From: Alcaligenaceae bacterium | GTDB taxonomy: Bacteria > Pseudomonadota > Gammaproteobacteria > Burkholderiales > Burkholderiaceae_B | DNA: 53,735 nucleotides | Assembly: GCA_947379755.1 (NCBI GenBank) | Contig: CANCOC010000013.1 | Coordinates: 1 to 53,735 of the forward strand | Reading direction: 5' to 3' | Shown here: piece after piece, positions 10,490-19,748 of the stretch | Layout: the number at the start of each line of letters is the position of its first letter | Numbering within the stretch: position 1 is the stretch's first letter | Made by a program: the position numbers and the translations under genes | The notes under the pieces: generated by a model | Told to the model about the DNA's origin: nothing | What the model saw: the letters and a program-made list of their open reading frames with translations, nothing else | Databases searched by the model: none

Positions 10490-11218
10490 ATGTCTGACGC
10501 TTTGCGCCCGAGTCTCTCCTTACCTGCGGGCAGAACAAAAGTTCTGCTGCATTCCTGCTGTGCGCCCTGCTCGGGCGAAGTCATGGAGGCCATGCTGACT
10601 GCAGGGATTGACTACGCGATATTTTTTTACAATCCGAATATCCATCCTGTCAAAGAATATGAGATCCGGAAAAATGAAAATATCCGTTTTGCAGAAACGC
10701 ATGGCATCGAATTCATCGATGCCGACTACGATGTAGACAACTGGTTTGAGCGGATCAAAGGACTCGAAAATGAACCCGAGCGCGGCGAGCGCTGCACGGA
10801 GTGTTTTGACATGCGTTTTGAGCGCACTGCACTCTATGCGCATGAACACGGCTATGACACGATCACAAGCTCGCTGGGAATTTCGCGCTGGAAAGACATG
10901 AACCAGATCAACGGCAGTGGCGAACGTGCTGCTGCACGTTACGATGAAATGATCTACTGGACCTACAACTGGCGCAAACACGGCGGCTCCGCACGCATGA
11001 TCGAGATCAGCAAGCGCGAAGAGTTCTACCAGCAGGAGTACTGCGGGTGCGTGTATTCATTGCGCGACACCAATCGCCACCGCAGGACCCAGGGCCGCGA
11101 CCGGATCACAATGGGCGTGAAGTTTTACGGAAAAGAAGATCTGAACGCGAGCTTTGCACAGGAAGCTAAGCGTGTAATTCCGCAAACCGACACACCCTCA
11201 GGTGGTGCTGAGTCATAA
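10490..11218 (+). CDS. queH: Epoxyqueuosine reductase QueH
   Basis: Catalyses the last step of tRNA queuosine synthesis, reducing epoxyqueuosine to queuosine. It is the non-homologous alternative to the B12-dependent QueG. The 242-aa protein was formerly DUF208. Conserved metal ligands are visible: CCAPC at 23-27, RCTECF with Cys102 and Cys105, and YCGCVYS with Cys185 and Cys187. The family motifs YNPNIHP (47-53) and SLGISRWKD (128-136) are also present. It starts 38 bases after glnE with no clear ribosome binding site. Its last 53 bases overlap, tail to tail, the end of the deacetylase gene on the other strand. queF, an earlier step of the same pathway, is about 25 kb away in this window. 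Confidence 0.93.
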   Translation: MSDALRPSLSLPAGRTKVLLHSCCAPCSGEVMEAMLTAGIDYAIFFYNPNIHPVKEYEIRKNENIRFAETHGIEFIDADYDVDNWFERIKGLENEPERGERCTECFDMRFERTALYAHEHGYDTITSSLGISRWKDMNQINGSGERAAARYDEMIYWTYNWRKHGGSARMIEISKREEFYQQEYCGCVYSLRDTNRHRRTQGRDRITMGVKFYGKEDLNASFAQEAKRVIPQTDTPSGGAES

Positions 11219-12038
11219 GCGCGTCAAACAGTTCACTCCCCAACACACGGTATTCCTGCACACGATCCTCGCCAAATGCATCCCCCGCGGAAACGTAACG
11301 GGCAGGATGCGCCATGATCAGTGAGTCTTGCGAGGCCTCTTGCAGCCAGGCATCGAGCATCACACCATATGTGGGGTGTGGCCGTGAAAAGTCATAGGCA
11401 CCAAAAAAGTCCCGGTTCATTTTTGCACCGATTTTTTGAGCGGCTAAAGAAAGTGCACGTGCGCCTAGCGCTCCGATCACATGTGCCTTGACTCGCTGCA
11501 TGACTGGCAAGGCATTGGACAAAGAACCTGGTTGAGTATTGCGCAACCAGGGCAAATTCCGGGGATAGCGTCGCACGAGAATTTGAATCAACTGCTCGCG
11601 AATCACCGGCAGTTGATGAACGTGCAAATGACCATCTACAAAATCCGGCGCGTGACCAAGATGCAATTCGAAGGCATCCAGTTGCTGCTCGATTTGCACA
11701 CGCACCTGCTCAGCTGGCAAACGGCGCAGATAGGCCTGAACCAATAATTGTGGCAACGGCATATACAGGCCCTGCTCACCCAGAGACTCTGTGAAATTCA
11801 GATGCAGCCCTAAGTCGATGTGCAGACTGTTGAGCCCGTGGGCACTGTGTTTAAAACCTGGCGCCATGGTCAGACAACTCGTGGCACTCAAACGCCGCTT
11901 GTGCGCCAGCTCAATGATCGCCTCATCCACACCCGTTTCGATGCCAAAGTCATCCGCGCAGATCATGATCGCGCGCGGCAAAATAGTGTCGCCATCGCGC
12001 GTGTCAGTCGCGATGCCTGTCCGGGAATGATCTGGCAT
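11166..12038 (-). CDS. YdjC / ChbG / HpnK-family carbohydrate deacetylase
   Basis: Predicted metal-dependent deacetylase of the YdjC superfamily (290 aa), whose members remove acetyl groups from chitooligosaccharides (ChbG) or hopanoid sugars (HpnK). The metal-site motif MICADDFG lies at about 25-32, with a HIDLGLHLN strand and the GHLHVHQLP histidine cluster in the middle. The frame stays open to 12170, inside the upstream gene. ATG at 12038 gives a 13-base spacing and avoids a long overlap, but it lacks a clear ribosome binding site. A later ATG at 11966 would remove the non-conserved first 24 residues. Pairing with a polyprenyl-phosphate-type GT2 suggests modification of a lipid-linked sugar. 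The real substrate is unknown. Confidence 0.8.
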   Translation of the reverse strand: MPDHSRTGIATDTRDGDTILPRAIMICADDFGIETGVDEAIIELAHKRRLSATSCLTMAPGFKHSAHGLNSLHIDLGLHLNFTESLGEQGLYMPLPQLLVQAYLRRLPAEQVRVQIEQQLDAFELHLGHAPDFVDGHLHVHQLPVIREQLIQILVRRYPRNLPWLRNTQPGSLSNALPVMQRVKAHVIGALGARALSLAAQKIGAKMNRDFFGAYDFSRPHPTYGVMLDAWLQEASQDSLIMAHPARYVSAGDAFGEDRVQEYRVLGSELFDALMTQHHLRVCRFAELHA

Positions 12039-12051
12039 GGCTGACAAGCGC

Positions 12052-13083
12052 TTAATCCGAGCGATCAGATTGCGCGACCTGATGCTCAAACGCCCGACCC
12101 GTTGCCTGGCGTACAACATACAGTGGCCGACCCTTGACCTCATCAAAGATACGGGCGACGTACTCGCCAACGATCCCCAGTGATATCAGATTGATGCCTG
12201 AAAAAAACAGCAAAATCGTAACAATTGTGGGCCATCCATTTACCGGGTTGCGAAACATCAGATACTCACAAATGATGTACAGACCATAAGCAAAGGAACA
12301 AAACGAGATGGCGAATCCGATCAGGCTCACTGCGCGCAGTGGCCAGGTGGTAAAGGCAGTCAGGCCAGCAAGTGCAAGCTTTAAGAGCTTAAAGGCATTG
12401 AAATGGCTTTCGCCATGCTGCCGGGTTGCAGGCATGTAGGCGATTGATTCGGTCTGAAAACCAACCCAGGCGTAAAGCCCTTTCATAAAACGGTTGCGTT
12501 CTGGTAATTGAAGCAAGGCGTCTACGACAGCACGATCCATCAGACGAAAATCACCGGCATGGGGTGGAACATGCACGCCGCGTGAATCGCTTAGCAAAGA
12601 ATAGAACAAACGTGTTCCCCAGCGCTTGCCCAAAGACTCATCGTCACGATTTTCCCTCACAGCATAGACCATATCGATGCCAGCCTGCCAGCGCGAGACC
12701 ATAGTGGGCAACAAGTCAGGCGGATGCTGCAGATCTGCGTCCAGAATGATGACGGCATCACCCTGCGCAGCCTCAAGACCTGCTGTGATGGCGGGTTCTT
12801 TGCCAAAGTTGCGCGAGAGCTGTACATAACGAAAACCCGGCCGACGAATCCACCCTGCCATCAAGAGCGGCGTCGCATCGCGACTCCCATCATCTACCAC
12901 GATCACTTCCCAGTTTGCACCCAGCCGGGCAAGCACAGTCTCCAGTCTTGGCAACAGCAGATCAAGGTTGTCATGCTCGTTATAGGCAGGAACTACGCAA
13001 CTGATCATGGCAGTATGGATGGAGCGCGCTGAAGCAGAGCTCAACGATTCAGGGCTGACAGGAAGGTTTTCAAATGACGTCAT
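12052..13083 (-). CDS. GT2 family glycosyltransferase with two C-terminal membrane helices (GtrB/ArnC type)
   Basis: Predicted to transfer a sugar from a nucleotide donor to a membrane polyprenyl phosphate. The GT-A domain begins with ISCVVPAYNEHDNLDLLLPRLE, carries VIVVDDGSRD and the metal-binding ILDADLQHPPD, and ends near residue 225. Two hydrophobic helices follow (LRAVSLIGFAISFCSFAYGL and IVTILLFFSGINLISLGIVG), then the typical GEYVARIFDEVKGRPLYVV tail of the GtrB/DPM-like group. The ATG at 13083 is preferred to a TTG two codons earlier; the first 25 or so residues are not conserved-looking. The deacetylase gene follows 13 bases downstream, so the two probably act on one lipid-linked glycan. 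The specific sugar cannot be read from sequence. Confidence 0.87.
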   Translation of the reverse strand: MTSFENLPVSPESLSSASARSIHTAMISCVVPAYNEHDNLDLLLPRLETVLARLGANWEVIVVDDGSRDATPLLMAGWIRRPGFRYVQLSRNFGKEPAITAGLEAAQGDAVIILDADLQHPPDLLPTMVSRWQAGIDMVYAVRENRDDESLGKRWGTRLFYSLLSDSRGVHVPPHAGDFRLMDRAVVDALLQLPERNRFMKGLYAWVGFQTESIAYMPATRQHGESHFNAFKLLKLALAGLTAFTTWPLRAVSLIGFAISFCSFAYGLYIICEYLMFRNPVNGWPTIVTILLFFSGINLISLGIVGEYVARIFDEVKGRPLYVVRQATGRAFEHQVAQSDRSD

Positions 13084-13163
13084 GCGCAATATTCAAGTGT
13101 GGGAAGCAATGACATCATAACTTTCATCCAGCGACAGGGACAGAGCATTAAAAAAACAAAGCA

Positions 13164-14024
13164 TTATTTAATTTTTTGCACAGCAATGCTTGCGCTCAGA
13201 ATGGCAAGAATCATGATCGCGCCCCCCAGAATGGTGCGTAAAGCTGGCACTTGAGCAAACAGCAGCCAGGCAAAAAGAATCGCATAGACGGGCTCAAGAG
13301 CAACCACGAGGCCGGCCGTTCGAGCGTGTAATTTACGCAAACTTGCAACAAAAAGTAAATGTGCCAGACCTGTGCATGCAATGCCCAGAATCAGAATCCA
13401 GCCCCAGCTGGCCAGACTCACTCCGGGCAGCTGGACGACGGCCCAGGGGCTCAGCAGGAGGCACACAATTAAATTTTGCAAGCCGGCTACATGAAAGGCG
13501 TCGACACTGGCCAGATAACGCCGGTTAATCACTGCCAGCACACCAAAACTTACCCCGGAAAGCAATCCCCACAGCAACCCTTCGGTGCCAGCATCTGACA
13601 AGTTAAGCGATGGCGTGACAAGAAGGAGTCCGCAAGTGACGCATATCAGCCTGATCCACTCCGCGCGCGTCACACGCTCACGCAAGATCCCCCACTCAAT
13701 CAAGGTAATGCAGGCTGGAAAACTGGCAAATCCGAGTGTGGCAACGGCAATCCCCCCTACTTTGACTGAAACAAAAAAAGTCACCCAGTGAATGGCCAGC
13801 ATGCCGCCTGAAAAAATGAGTGCACACCATCTGCCATGCTGAAAAAGACCCCTGCCAGCAGAGCTGGCATAGCGACTCGCAAGAGTGAGCACGATGACCG
13901 CACAGGCAGCACGTCCCCAGGTGATGACGCTTGCATCGGCGTCGATCAGTTCACCAAGAATGCCGCAGGTGCCAAAGAGCAATGCAACCACATGTACTGA
14001 AAAAAGTGCCTGGGTGCGTGTCAT
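13164..14024 (-). CDS. EamA-family (DMT) transporter
   Basis: Inner-membrane transporter of the drug/metabolite superfamily, with about ten hydrophobic segments arranged as two EamA repeats over 286 aa. The second repeat ends in the typical LEPVYAILFAWLLFAQVPALRTILGGAIMILAIL block. Many such proteins export amino acids or other small metabolites. The ATG at 14024 overlaps the TGA of the upstream racemase gene as ATGA, so translation is coupled. A longer frame to 14057 would only add residues inside the racemase gene. The coupling suggests that the transported compound is related to the racemase substrate. That is inference from context. Confidence 0.85.
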   Translation of the reverse strand: MTRTQALFSVHVVALLFGTCGILGELIDADASVITWGRAACAVIVLTLASRYASSAGRGLFQHGRWCALIFSGGMLAIHWVTFFVSVKVGGIAVATLGFASFPACITLIEWGILRERVTRAEWIRLICVTCGLLLVTPSLNLSDAGTEGLLWGLLSGVSFGVLAVINRRYLASVDAFHVAGLQNLIVCLLLSPWAVVQLPGVSLASWGWILILGIACTGLAHLLFVASLRKLHARTAGLVVALEPVYAILFAWLLFAQVPALRTILGGAIMILAILSASIAVQKIK

Positions 14025-14764
14025 TGAGCAGTCGGCCAGCCAAGGGGTGCAGACCATCCTGTATAGGTTTTAGCTAGCGGGGTTGCGTAATCACCATGTT
14101 TGCTGGTGAATAGATGCAGGGAGGCCAGCGCCTCTGCGAACTTCACCGCAACGGCAACTCCATCAATCACAGGCACCCCCAGGCGCTGACTCAGTGCGGC
14201 GCACAGAGTGGTCATGCCGGCACAACCCAGCACAATGGCACCGCTTCTGTCATGACTCAGCGCATGGCGTGCAGTCTGTTCAAGCTGATCCAGCACCTGC
14301 GCCCCACCGTCTTCGAGTGATAAAACAGGGATGTCTGTCCCATGCACGCCACGACACTGATGTTCAAAACCATAGCGCTGCACCAGTCTTTCGGCAATGA
14401 TGCAGGTGCGCGTCATAGTCGTCACCACCGAGAATCCTGTCGAAAGCATTGAAGCAGCATGAAAAGCCGCCTCGGCAATGCCCAGTACTGGTGCATGACA
14501 TGCTTCGCGTGCGGCCTCGAGTCCTGGGTCGCCAAAACAGGCAATGACAACCGCATCAGGCTGCCAGGTGTGCGCGGCACGGACTTGTTCGGCAACACCC
14601 GCAGCGGCAAAGACCTCGTCATAATGCCCTTCGATTGAAACAGGTCCGAAAGAAGGCTGAACGGCATGAATTTCTGTCGTAGGGCAGGCAACCGCCCTTG
14701 CCCCGGTGGCAATCGCCTCTGTCATCGACGAGGTCGTATTAGGGTTTATGAGAAGTAGTTTCAT
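14021..14764 (-). CDS. Asp/Glu racemase superfamily protein (hydantoin-racemase type)
   Basis: Cofactor-independent racemase of the Asp/Glu/hydantoin group, 247 aa. The N-terminus MKLLLINPNTTSSMTEAIA is the signature of the hydantoin/allantoin racemase branch. The two catalytic cysteines are visible: Cys76 in VVIACFGDPGLEAARE and Cys181 in AIVLGCAGMT. It overlaps the transporter gene by 4 bases and is divergent from a complete peptide-type ABC importer whose first gene starts about 285 bases away. The three-part context (racemase, exporter, importer) suggests use of an imported amino-acid derivative. A maleate isomerase or arylmalonate decarboxylase role is possible within the superfamily but less supported by the N-terminus. 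Confidence 0.82.
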   Translation of the reverse strand: MKLLLINPNTTSSMTEAIATGARAVACPTTEIHAVQPSFGPVSIEGHYDEVFAAAGVAEQVRAAHTWQPDAVVIACFGDPGLEAAREACHAPVLGIAEAAFHAASMLSTGFSVVTTMTRTCIIAERLVQRYGFEHQCRGVHGTDIPVLSLEDGGAQVLDQLEQTARHALSHDRSGAIVLGCAGMTTLCAALSQRLGVPVIDGVAVAVKFAEALASLHLFTSKHGDYATPLAKTYTGWSAPLGWPTAQ

Positions 14765-15048
14765 GTGATGGAGTGGGTTTAACTTGTCCTGGTTGTATTG
14801 TTACGTTTCCTACAAAAACTTGCACCATCCTGGACAAAAATGCCTCAAAATAATCCGGACGCACCAAAATGGAGCCATCGCATTAAACGCGTGTGGTGAG
14901 CAGTCGCTGCACAACCTTATATCAATTGTCATGCCGCATGGGTCTGCAGCAAGGCCCTATGGCATGCTAATTGCTTAGCTTTAAGAAACATCCGCCTGGT
15001 TATTCGTTCAGGCTTTATTTCAACTCAGCCCTAAACGTTGGAGAATAT
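14765..15048. other. Divergent intergenic region racemase / ABC importer
   Basis: 284 bases with no credible gene. It should hold the promoters of both divergent units. An inverted pair CATGCC (14930-14935) and GGCATG (14961-14966) is 25 bases apart and could be a weak operator, but it may be chance. No regulator gene is adjacent. GGAG at 15040-15043 is the ribosome binding site of the downstream gene. Confidence 0.4.
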
Positions 15049-16725
15049 ATGAAACAGCATAAGTCGATTGCCCGCCTGGTGTCCAAGCCAATTGGTTTGT
15101 CAGTACTGTACGCTGCGATTGCACTGGGCGCTGCCCTGCCTGCATCCGCACAAGAAAAAGTGTTGCGCATCGGCATGACCGCTGCAGACATTCCCCGTAC
15201 GCTGGGCCAGCCCGATCAAGGCTTTGAGGGTAATCGCTTTACTGGCATACCGATGTACGACGCGCTGACACAATGGGACTTGTCCAAGGCCGATGTAGCC
15301 AGCGCAGTCATTCCTGGCCTCGCGACGTCATGGGCCGTGGATGCGAATGACAAAACCAAATGGATATTCAAACTGCGTCCTGGCGTCAAATTCCACGATG
15401 GTTCTGATGTGAATGCAGATGCGATTGTCTGGAACGTACAAAAAGTGCTCGACAAGGATGCGCCCCAGTTTGACGCCTCGCAAGTAGGTGTCACGGCTTC
15501 GCGCATGCCAACCCTGCGTAGCGCCAAAAAAATTGATGACATGACTGTCGAGCTGACCAGCAGTGAGCCCGATGCATTTTTGCCAATCAACCTGACCAAC
15601 CTGTTCATCGCCTCGCCTGCACAGTGGAATGCCAAGCTCAAGGCTGTTCCTGCCACAGTGACGGATCCCGCCGAGCGCTCAAAACTTGCCTGGACAGCAT
15701 TTGCTGCTGATGCCTCAGGCAGCGGACCATTCAAAATGTCCAAATTTGTTCCGCGCGAGCGCCTGGAGATGGTTGCGAACAAGTCGTACTGGGATCCCAA
15801 GCGTGTCCCTAAACTCGATCGTGTTGTCTTGCTGCCGATTCCTGAAGCCAATGCGCGCACAGCCGCACTGCTTTCCGGACAGGTTGACTGGATTGAAGCT
15901 CCAGCACCAGATGCGCTTCCGCAAATCAAGCAGCGTGGTTTTGAGCTCTACAGCAATCAGCAGCCACATGTCTGGCCCTGGCAGCTTTCGTTTGCTGAAG
16001 GCTCACCCTGGCTCGACAAGCGCGTGCGTCATGCAGCCAACCTTTGCGTCGATCGCGAAGGTCTCAAAACATTGCTTGGTGGCCTGATGGGCATCCCCAA
16101 GGGCACCATGGAACCTGGTCACCCATGGTTTGGCACACCCAACTTTGATATCAAATATGACGTAGATGGTGCTAAAAAACTGATGGCTGAGGCTGGCTAC
16201 TCTGCTGCCAAGCCACTGAAGACAAAGGTTCAGATCTCTGCCTCTGGCTCTGGCCAGATGATGCCTTTGCCAATGAACGAATTTGTGCAACAGTCGCTCA
16301 AGCAGTGCTTCATCGATGTCGAATTCGATGTGATCGAGTGGAATACCCTGTTTAACAACTGGCGCAAAGGTTCTAAAGATCCTGCTGCAAACGGGGCTTC
16401 TGCCACCAACGTCAGTTTTTCTGCCATGGACCCATTCTTTGGCATGGTGCGGTTTACCAGTACCAAGACATTCCCACCCGTATCGAATAACTGGGGGTAT
16501 TTCGGCAACGACGAATTTGACAATCTAATTGCAACGGCGCGTACAACGTTTGAAGATAAGCCGCGTGATGAGGCACTTGCCAAGTTGCATACCCGTATTG
16601 TTGAAGAAGCGCCCTTTATCTGGATCGCCCATGATGTGGGTCCACGCGCAATGAGCAAAAAAGTCAAAGGTGTCGTCCAGCCAAAGAGCTGGTTTATTGA
16701 TATTGCTCCGATGTCGATTGAGTAA
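15049..16725 (+). CDS. Peptide-type ABC importer, periplasmic binding protein (SBP family 5)
   Basis: Extracytoplasmic binding protein of the oligopeptide/dipeptide/nickel family, 558 aa. A signal peptide is clear: basic start MKQHKSIARL, hydrophobic core to about residue 31, and ASA followed by Gln at 34/35. The mature protein carries the family 5 pattern LRPGVKFHDGSDVNADAIVWNVQKVLDKD. The frame is open 26 codons further upstream, but ATG at 15049 is preceded by a GGAG ribosome binding site and gives a normal signal peptide. It is followed by a strong terminator and then four more transporter genes, so this gene is probably expressed in excess over the membrane parts. Substrate is unknown; peptide, glutathione-like or amino-acid conjugates are all possible. 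Confidence 0.92.
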   Translation: MKQHKSIARLVSKPIGLSVLYAAIALGAALPASAQEKVLRIGMTAADIPRTLGQPDQGFEGNRFTGIPMYDALTQWDLSKADVASAVIPGLATSWAVDANDKTKWIFKLRPGVKFHDGSDVNADAIVWNVQKVLDKDAPQFDASQVGVTASRMPTLRSAKKIDDMTVELTSSEPDAFLPINLTNLFIASPAQWNAKLKAVPATVTDPAERSKLAWTAFAADASGSGPFKMSKFVPRERLEMVANKSYWDPKRVPKLDRVVLLPIPEANARTAALLSGQVDWIEAPAPDALPQIKQRGFELYSNQQPHVWPWQLSFAEGSPWLDKRVRHAANLCVDREGLKTLLGGLMGIPKGTMEPGHPWFGTPNFDIKYDVDGAKKLMAEAGYSAAKPLKTKVQISASGSGQMMPLPMNEFVQQSLKQCFIDVEFDVIEWNTLFNNWRKGSKDPAANGASATNVSFSAMDPFFGMVRFTSTKTFPPVSNNWGYFGNDEFDNLIATARTTFEDKPRDEALAKLHTRIVEEAPFIWIAHDVGPRAMSKKVKGVVQPKSWFIDIAPMSIE

Positions 16726-16734
16726 GCTCTGACT

Positions 16735-16771
16735 GGCAGGCTGCGCCAATGCTGGCGTAGCCTGCCTTTTT
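16735..16771 (+). terminator. Intrinsic terminator inside the ABC importer operon
   Basis: A 14-bp stem with one G-U pair (GGCAGGCTGCGCCA and TGGCGTAGCCTGCC), a 4-base ATGC loop and a following T5 run. It begins 9 bases after the binding-protein stop codon and lies 65 bases before the first permease gene. It is likely to cause partial termination, giving more binding protein than permease. Confidence 0.88.
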
Positions 16772-16836
16772 CATTTCTGACTGGATGAATTGCCAGTCCT
16801 GATCTTTATTGCCCACTTTTAGCGAGATCCTCCGGC

Positions 16837-17790
16837 ATGCTGAGTTTTTTGCTTCGTAGAATTGTTTATACCCTGCCCATCATGCTGGGCGTGGCACTGG
16901 TGTGCTTTGCACTTGTGCACCTGTCCCCAGGCGATCCGCTCGTGTCCATCCTGCCGCCCGATGCCTCACAAGAGCTTCAGGCAAAGCTGATGGAAATTTA
17001 TGGATTTAACCGGCCTTATCCAGAGCAGTTTGCGAGATGGGTCTGGCGCGCACTTCATGGTGACCTGGGAACATCCATCGCCTCAGGAAGACCCGTTGCC
17101 ACAGAAGTCATGACGGCTGTGGGCAATACGCTTCGCCTGGCTGCCTTTGCGACATTGATCGGTTTTATTTTTGGTGGGTTGTTTGGCTTTGTCGCGGGAT
17201 ACTTTCAGAACTCCTGGATCGACAAGGCCGCTTCACTGACTTCGGTACTTGGCGTGAGCGTTCCGCATTACTGGCTGGGCATGGTGCTGGTCATTATTTT
17301 CAGTTCCACCCTGATGTGGCTGCCACCGAGTGGCGCGGGTCCTGGCGGCTCGGCCGACTGGCAGTGGAACTGGGAACACATGAAGCACCTGATCCTGCCT
17401 GCAGTGACCATGAGCGTGATTCCAATGGGCATCATTGCCAGAACGGTTCGTGCCCTGGTGGCAGACATTCTTGCCCAAGAGTTCATCGTCGGCTTGCGTG
17501 CAAAAGGTCTGACCAATGTTGGCATTTTCATGCATGTCGTCAAGAACTCTGCACCGACCGCGCTGGCCGTCATGGGGCTGCAGCTGGGCTACCTGCTGGG
17601 TGGCTCGATCCTGATCGAAACAGTGTTCTCCTGGCCCGGTACTGGATTTTTACTCAATGCAGCAATTTTTCAGCGCGACCTGCCGCTCCTGCAGGGCACG
17701 ATTCTGGTTCTTGCTATGTTTTTTGTAGTCCTCAACTTGATCGTAGACGTCATTCAGACGCTACTTGATCCGCGTATCGCACGCAGCTAA
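16837..17790 (+). CDS. Peptide-type ABC importer permease (DppB/OppB family)
   Basis: Inner-membrane permease subunit of 317 aa. The N-terminal signature MLSFLLRRIVYTLPIMLGVALVCFALVHLSPGDP is that of the DppB/OppB group. About six membrane helices can be seen, and the cytoplasmic EAA coupling loop reads ... FIVGLRAKGLTNVGIFMH near residue 220. The C-terminal segment GSILIETVFSWPGTGFLLNAAI is also typical. It is the first gene after the internal terminator and lies 12 bases before the second permease gene. Confidence 0.93.
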   Translation: MLSFLLRRIVYTLPIMLGVALVCFALVHLSPGDPLVSILPPDASQELQAKLMEIYGFNRPYPEQFARWVWRALHGDLGTSIASGRPVATEVMTAVGNTLRLAAFATLIGFIFGGLFGFVAGYFQNSWIDKAASLTSVLGVSVPHYWLGMVLVIIFSSTLMWLPPSGAGPGGSADWQWNWEHMKHLILPAVTMSVIPMGIIARTVRALVADILAQEFIVGLRAKGLTNVGIFMHVVKNSAPTALAVMGLQLGYLLGGSILIETVFSWPGTGFLLNAAIFQRDLPLLQGTILVLAMFFVVLNLIVDVIQTLLDPRIARS

Positions 17791-17802
17791 AGGACAACAC
17801 TC

Positions 17803-18696
17803 ATGATGAATATCGCAGTCAACCCTGCCAAAGTCCCTGCTCTGGTATTTGAAAAATCTACCGGCTACTGGCAAAACGTCGGTCAGCGTTTCATGCGCGA
17901 CCGGGTTGCCGTGTTCGCGGCAATCGTGATTCTGATTCTGTTTGCAATGGCGGTGTTTGGCAATCTGCTGGCACCACATGATCCCTTTGCGGCCTCGATC
18001 ATGAAACGCCTCAAGCCGATCGGATTTCCCGGACACTTGCTGGGAACCGATGAACTTGGACGTGACATGCTGACACGCCTGATCGTGGGGACAAAACTCT
18101 CTCTTTTCATGGGCATCACACCGGTCGTACTGGCCTTCTGTATTGGCTCTGTCATCGGTATCATCGCAGGCTACGCGGGTGGCACGATCAATACCCTGAT
18201 CATGCGTACGATTGACGTGTTCTATGCCTTTCCTTCGGTGCTGCTTGCGATTGCGTTGTCTGGTGTGTTGGGTGCTGGCATCACAAATTCGCTGATTTCA
18301 CTGACGATCGTTTTTATCCCTCCCATTGCACGCGTATCAGAAAGTGTCACGACACAGATCCGTAGCAGAGACTTCGTCGATGCTGCGCGCGCCTCAGGCG
18401 CAAATGCCTTCACGATCGTGCGCGTCCATGTCCTGGGCAATGTGCTCGGGCCCATCTTTGTCTACGCCACAAGTCTGATCGCGGTCTCGATGATCCTGGC
18501 CTCTGGCTTGAGCTTTTTGGGACTGGGTGTCAAGCCGCCCGAGCCCGAGTGGGGGCTCATGCTCAACACCTTGCGCACCGCCATCTATGTTCAGCCCTGG
18601 ATTGCCGCCTTGCCTGGTGTCATGATCTTTGTGACCTCGATTGCCTTCAATCTGCTTTCTGATGGTCTGCGCACTGCGATGGAAATCAAGAACTGA
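17803..18696 (+). CDS. Peptide-type ABC importer permease (DppC/OppC family)
   Basis: Second permease subunit, 297 aa. The conserved block HLLGTDELGRDMLTRLIVGTKLSLFMG (about residues 77-103) and the EAA loop DFVDAARASGANAFTIVRVHVLGN (about 191-214) are those of the DppC/OppC family. Around six hydrophobic helices are present, the first at about residues 34-55. It is separated from the DppB-type gene by 12 bases. Its final base overlaps the start of the next gene (stop TGA followed by ATG as TGATG), which implies translational coupling. Confidence 0.93.
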   Translation: MMNIAVNPAKVPALVFEKSTGYWQNVGQRFMRDRVAVFAAIVILILFAMAVFGNLLAPHDPFAASIMKRLKPIGFPGHLLGTDELGRDMLTRLIVGTKLSLFMGITPVVLAFCIGSVIGIIAGYAGGTINTLIMRTIDVFYAFPSVLLAIALSGVLGAGITNSLISLTIVFIPPIARVSESVTTQIRSRDFVDAARASGANAFTIVRVHVLGNVLGPIFVYATSLIAVSMILASGLSFLGLGVKPPEPEWGLMLNTLRTAIYVQPWIAALPGVMIFVTSIAFNLLSDGLRTAMEIKN

Positions 18697-19748
18697 TGAA
18701 TATGAAAAAATATACCCATGAGGACATCGGCGGCCCCACTCAGCCTTTGCTGATGGTGCAGGATCTGGTCAAGCACTTTGCCCTGCCTAAAGACATATTT
18801 GGCCGCAGCAATGGCGTCGTACGCGCCGTAGATGGCATTGATTTTGCAGTGCGAAAAGGCGAAACACTAGGCGTAGTCGGCGAGTCAGGATGCGGCAAAT
18901 CAACCACCGCACGCCTGCTCATGAGCCTGACCGTCCCGGACCATGGCGAGATTATTTTTGATGGTCAGTCCGTAGGTTCAAAAGAACTCAGCCTCAAAGA
19001 GTTTCGTCGCCAGGCGCAGATGGTTTTTCAGGATAGTTATGCTTCACTGAATCCACGCCTGACCATCGAAGACTCAGTCGCCTTTGCCCCGCAAGTTCAT
19101 GGCGTGGGCAAACAGGCGTCCATTGACCGTGCCCGCGATCTGCTTGCCAAGGTGGGGCTTGACCCCAGGCGCTTTGCTGAACGCTATCCCCACGAGCTCT
19201 CTGGTGGCCAGCGTCAACGCGTCAACATCGCACGCGCGCTTGCCTTGCAGCCACGCCTGATCATTCTGGACGAGGCAGTTTCTGCGCTGGACAAGTCTGT
19301 CGAGGCGCAAGTCCTGAACTTGCTGCTGGATCTGAAGGAAGAGTTTGGACTGACCTATGTATTTATCAGTCACGACTTGAATGTGGTGCGCTACATCTCC
19401 GACCGTGTCATGGTGATGTATCTCGGGCAGGTTGTCGAAATTGGCGATTGCGAGACCCTGTTCGTTTCGCCCAGGCATCCTTATACCCGCGCACTGCTTT
19501 CTTCGATCCCTTCGATGGATCCAGATCATCGGACAGAAGAACCTCCACTTTCAGGAGATCCGCCAAATCCGATTAACCCGCCGTCAGGCTGTCGCTTTCA
19601 TACACGCTGTGTGCATGCGCAAGCAGTCTGTTCTGTCAAAGTGCCACAACTGGTCACAAATACCCGGGGAGAAGGCGTGGCCTGCCTGATGCATGTTGTG
19701 AGCAGTGGCCACACTGAGGCACCCATTACGGCACAGGAGACGGCATGA
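18696..19748 (+). CDS. Peptide-type ABC importer ATPase (DppF/OppF family)
   Basis: Cytoplasmic ATP-binding subunit, 350 aa. The Walker A GESGCGKST, Q-loop VFQDSYASLNPR, signature LSGGQRQRVNIARAL and Walker B LIILDEAVSALD are all intact, followed by the H-loop in FISHDLNVVRYISDRVMVMY. The C-terminal oligopeptide-transporter extension with SGCRFHTRCVHAQAVC, rich in Cys, is present. The order ATPase F then ATPase D is reversed relative to many dpp operons. Its end overlaps the next gene by 4 bases. Confidence 0.93.
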   Translation: MNMKKYTHEDIGGPTQPLLMVQDLVKHFALPKDIFGRSNGVVRAVDGIDFAVRKGETLGVVGESGCGKSTTARLLMSLTVPDHGEIIFDGQSVGSKELSLKEFRRQAQMVFQDSYASLNPRLTIEDSVAFAPQVHGVGKQASIDRARDLLAKVGLDPRRFAERYPHELSGGQRQRVNIARALALQPRLIILDEAVSALDKSVEAQVLNLLLDLKEEFGLTYVFISHDLNVVRYISDRVMVMYLGQVVEIGDCETLFVSPRHPYTRALLSSIPSMDPDHRTEEPPLSGDPPNPINPPSGCRFHTRCVHAQAVCSVKVPQLVTNTRGEGVACLMHVVSSGHTEAPITAQETA

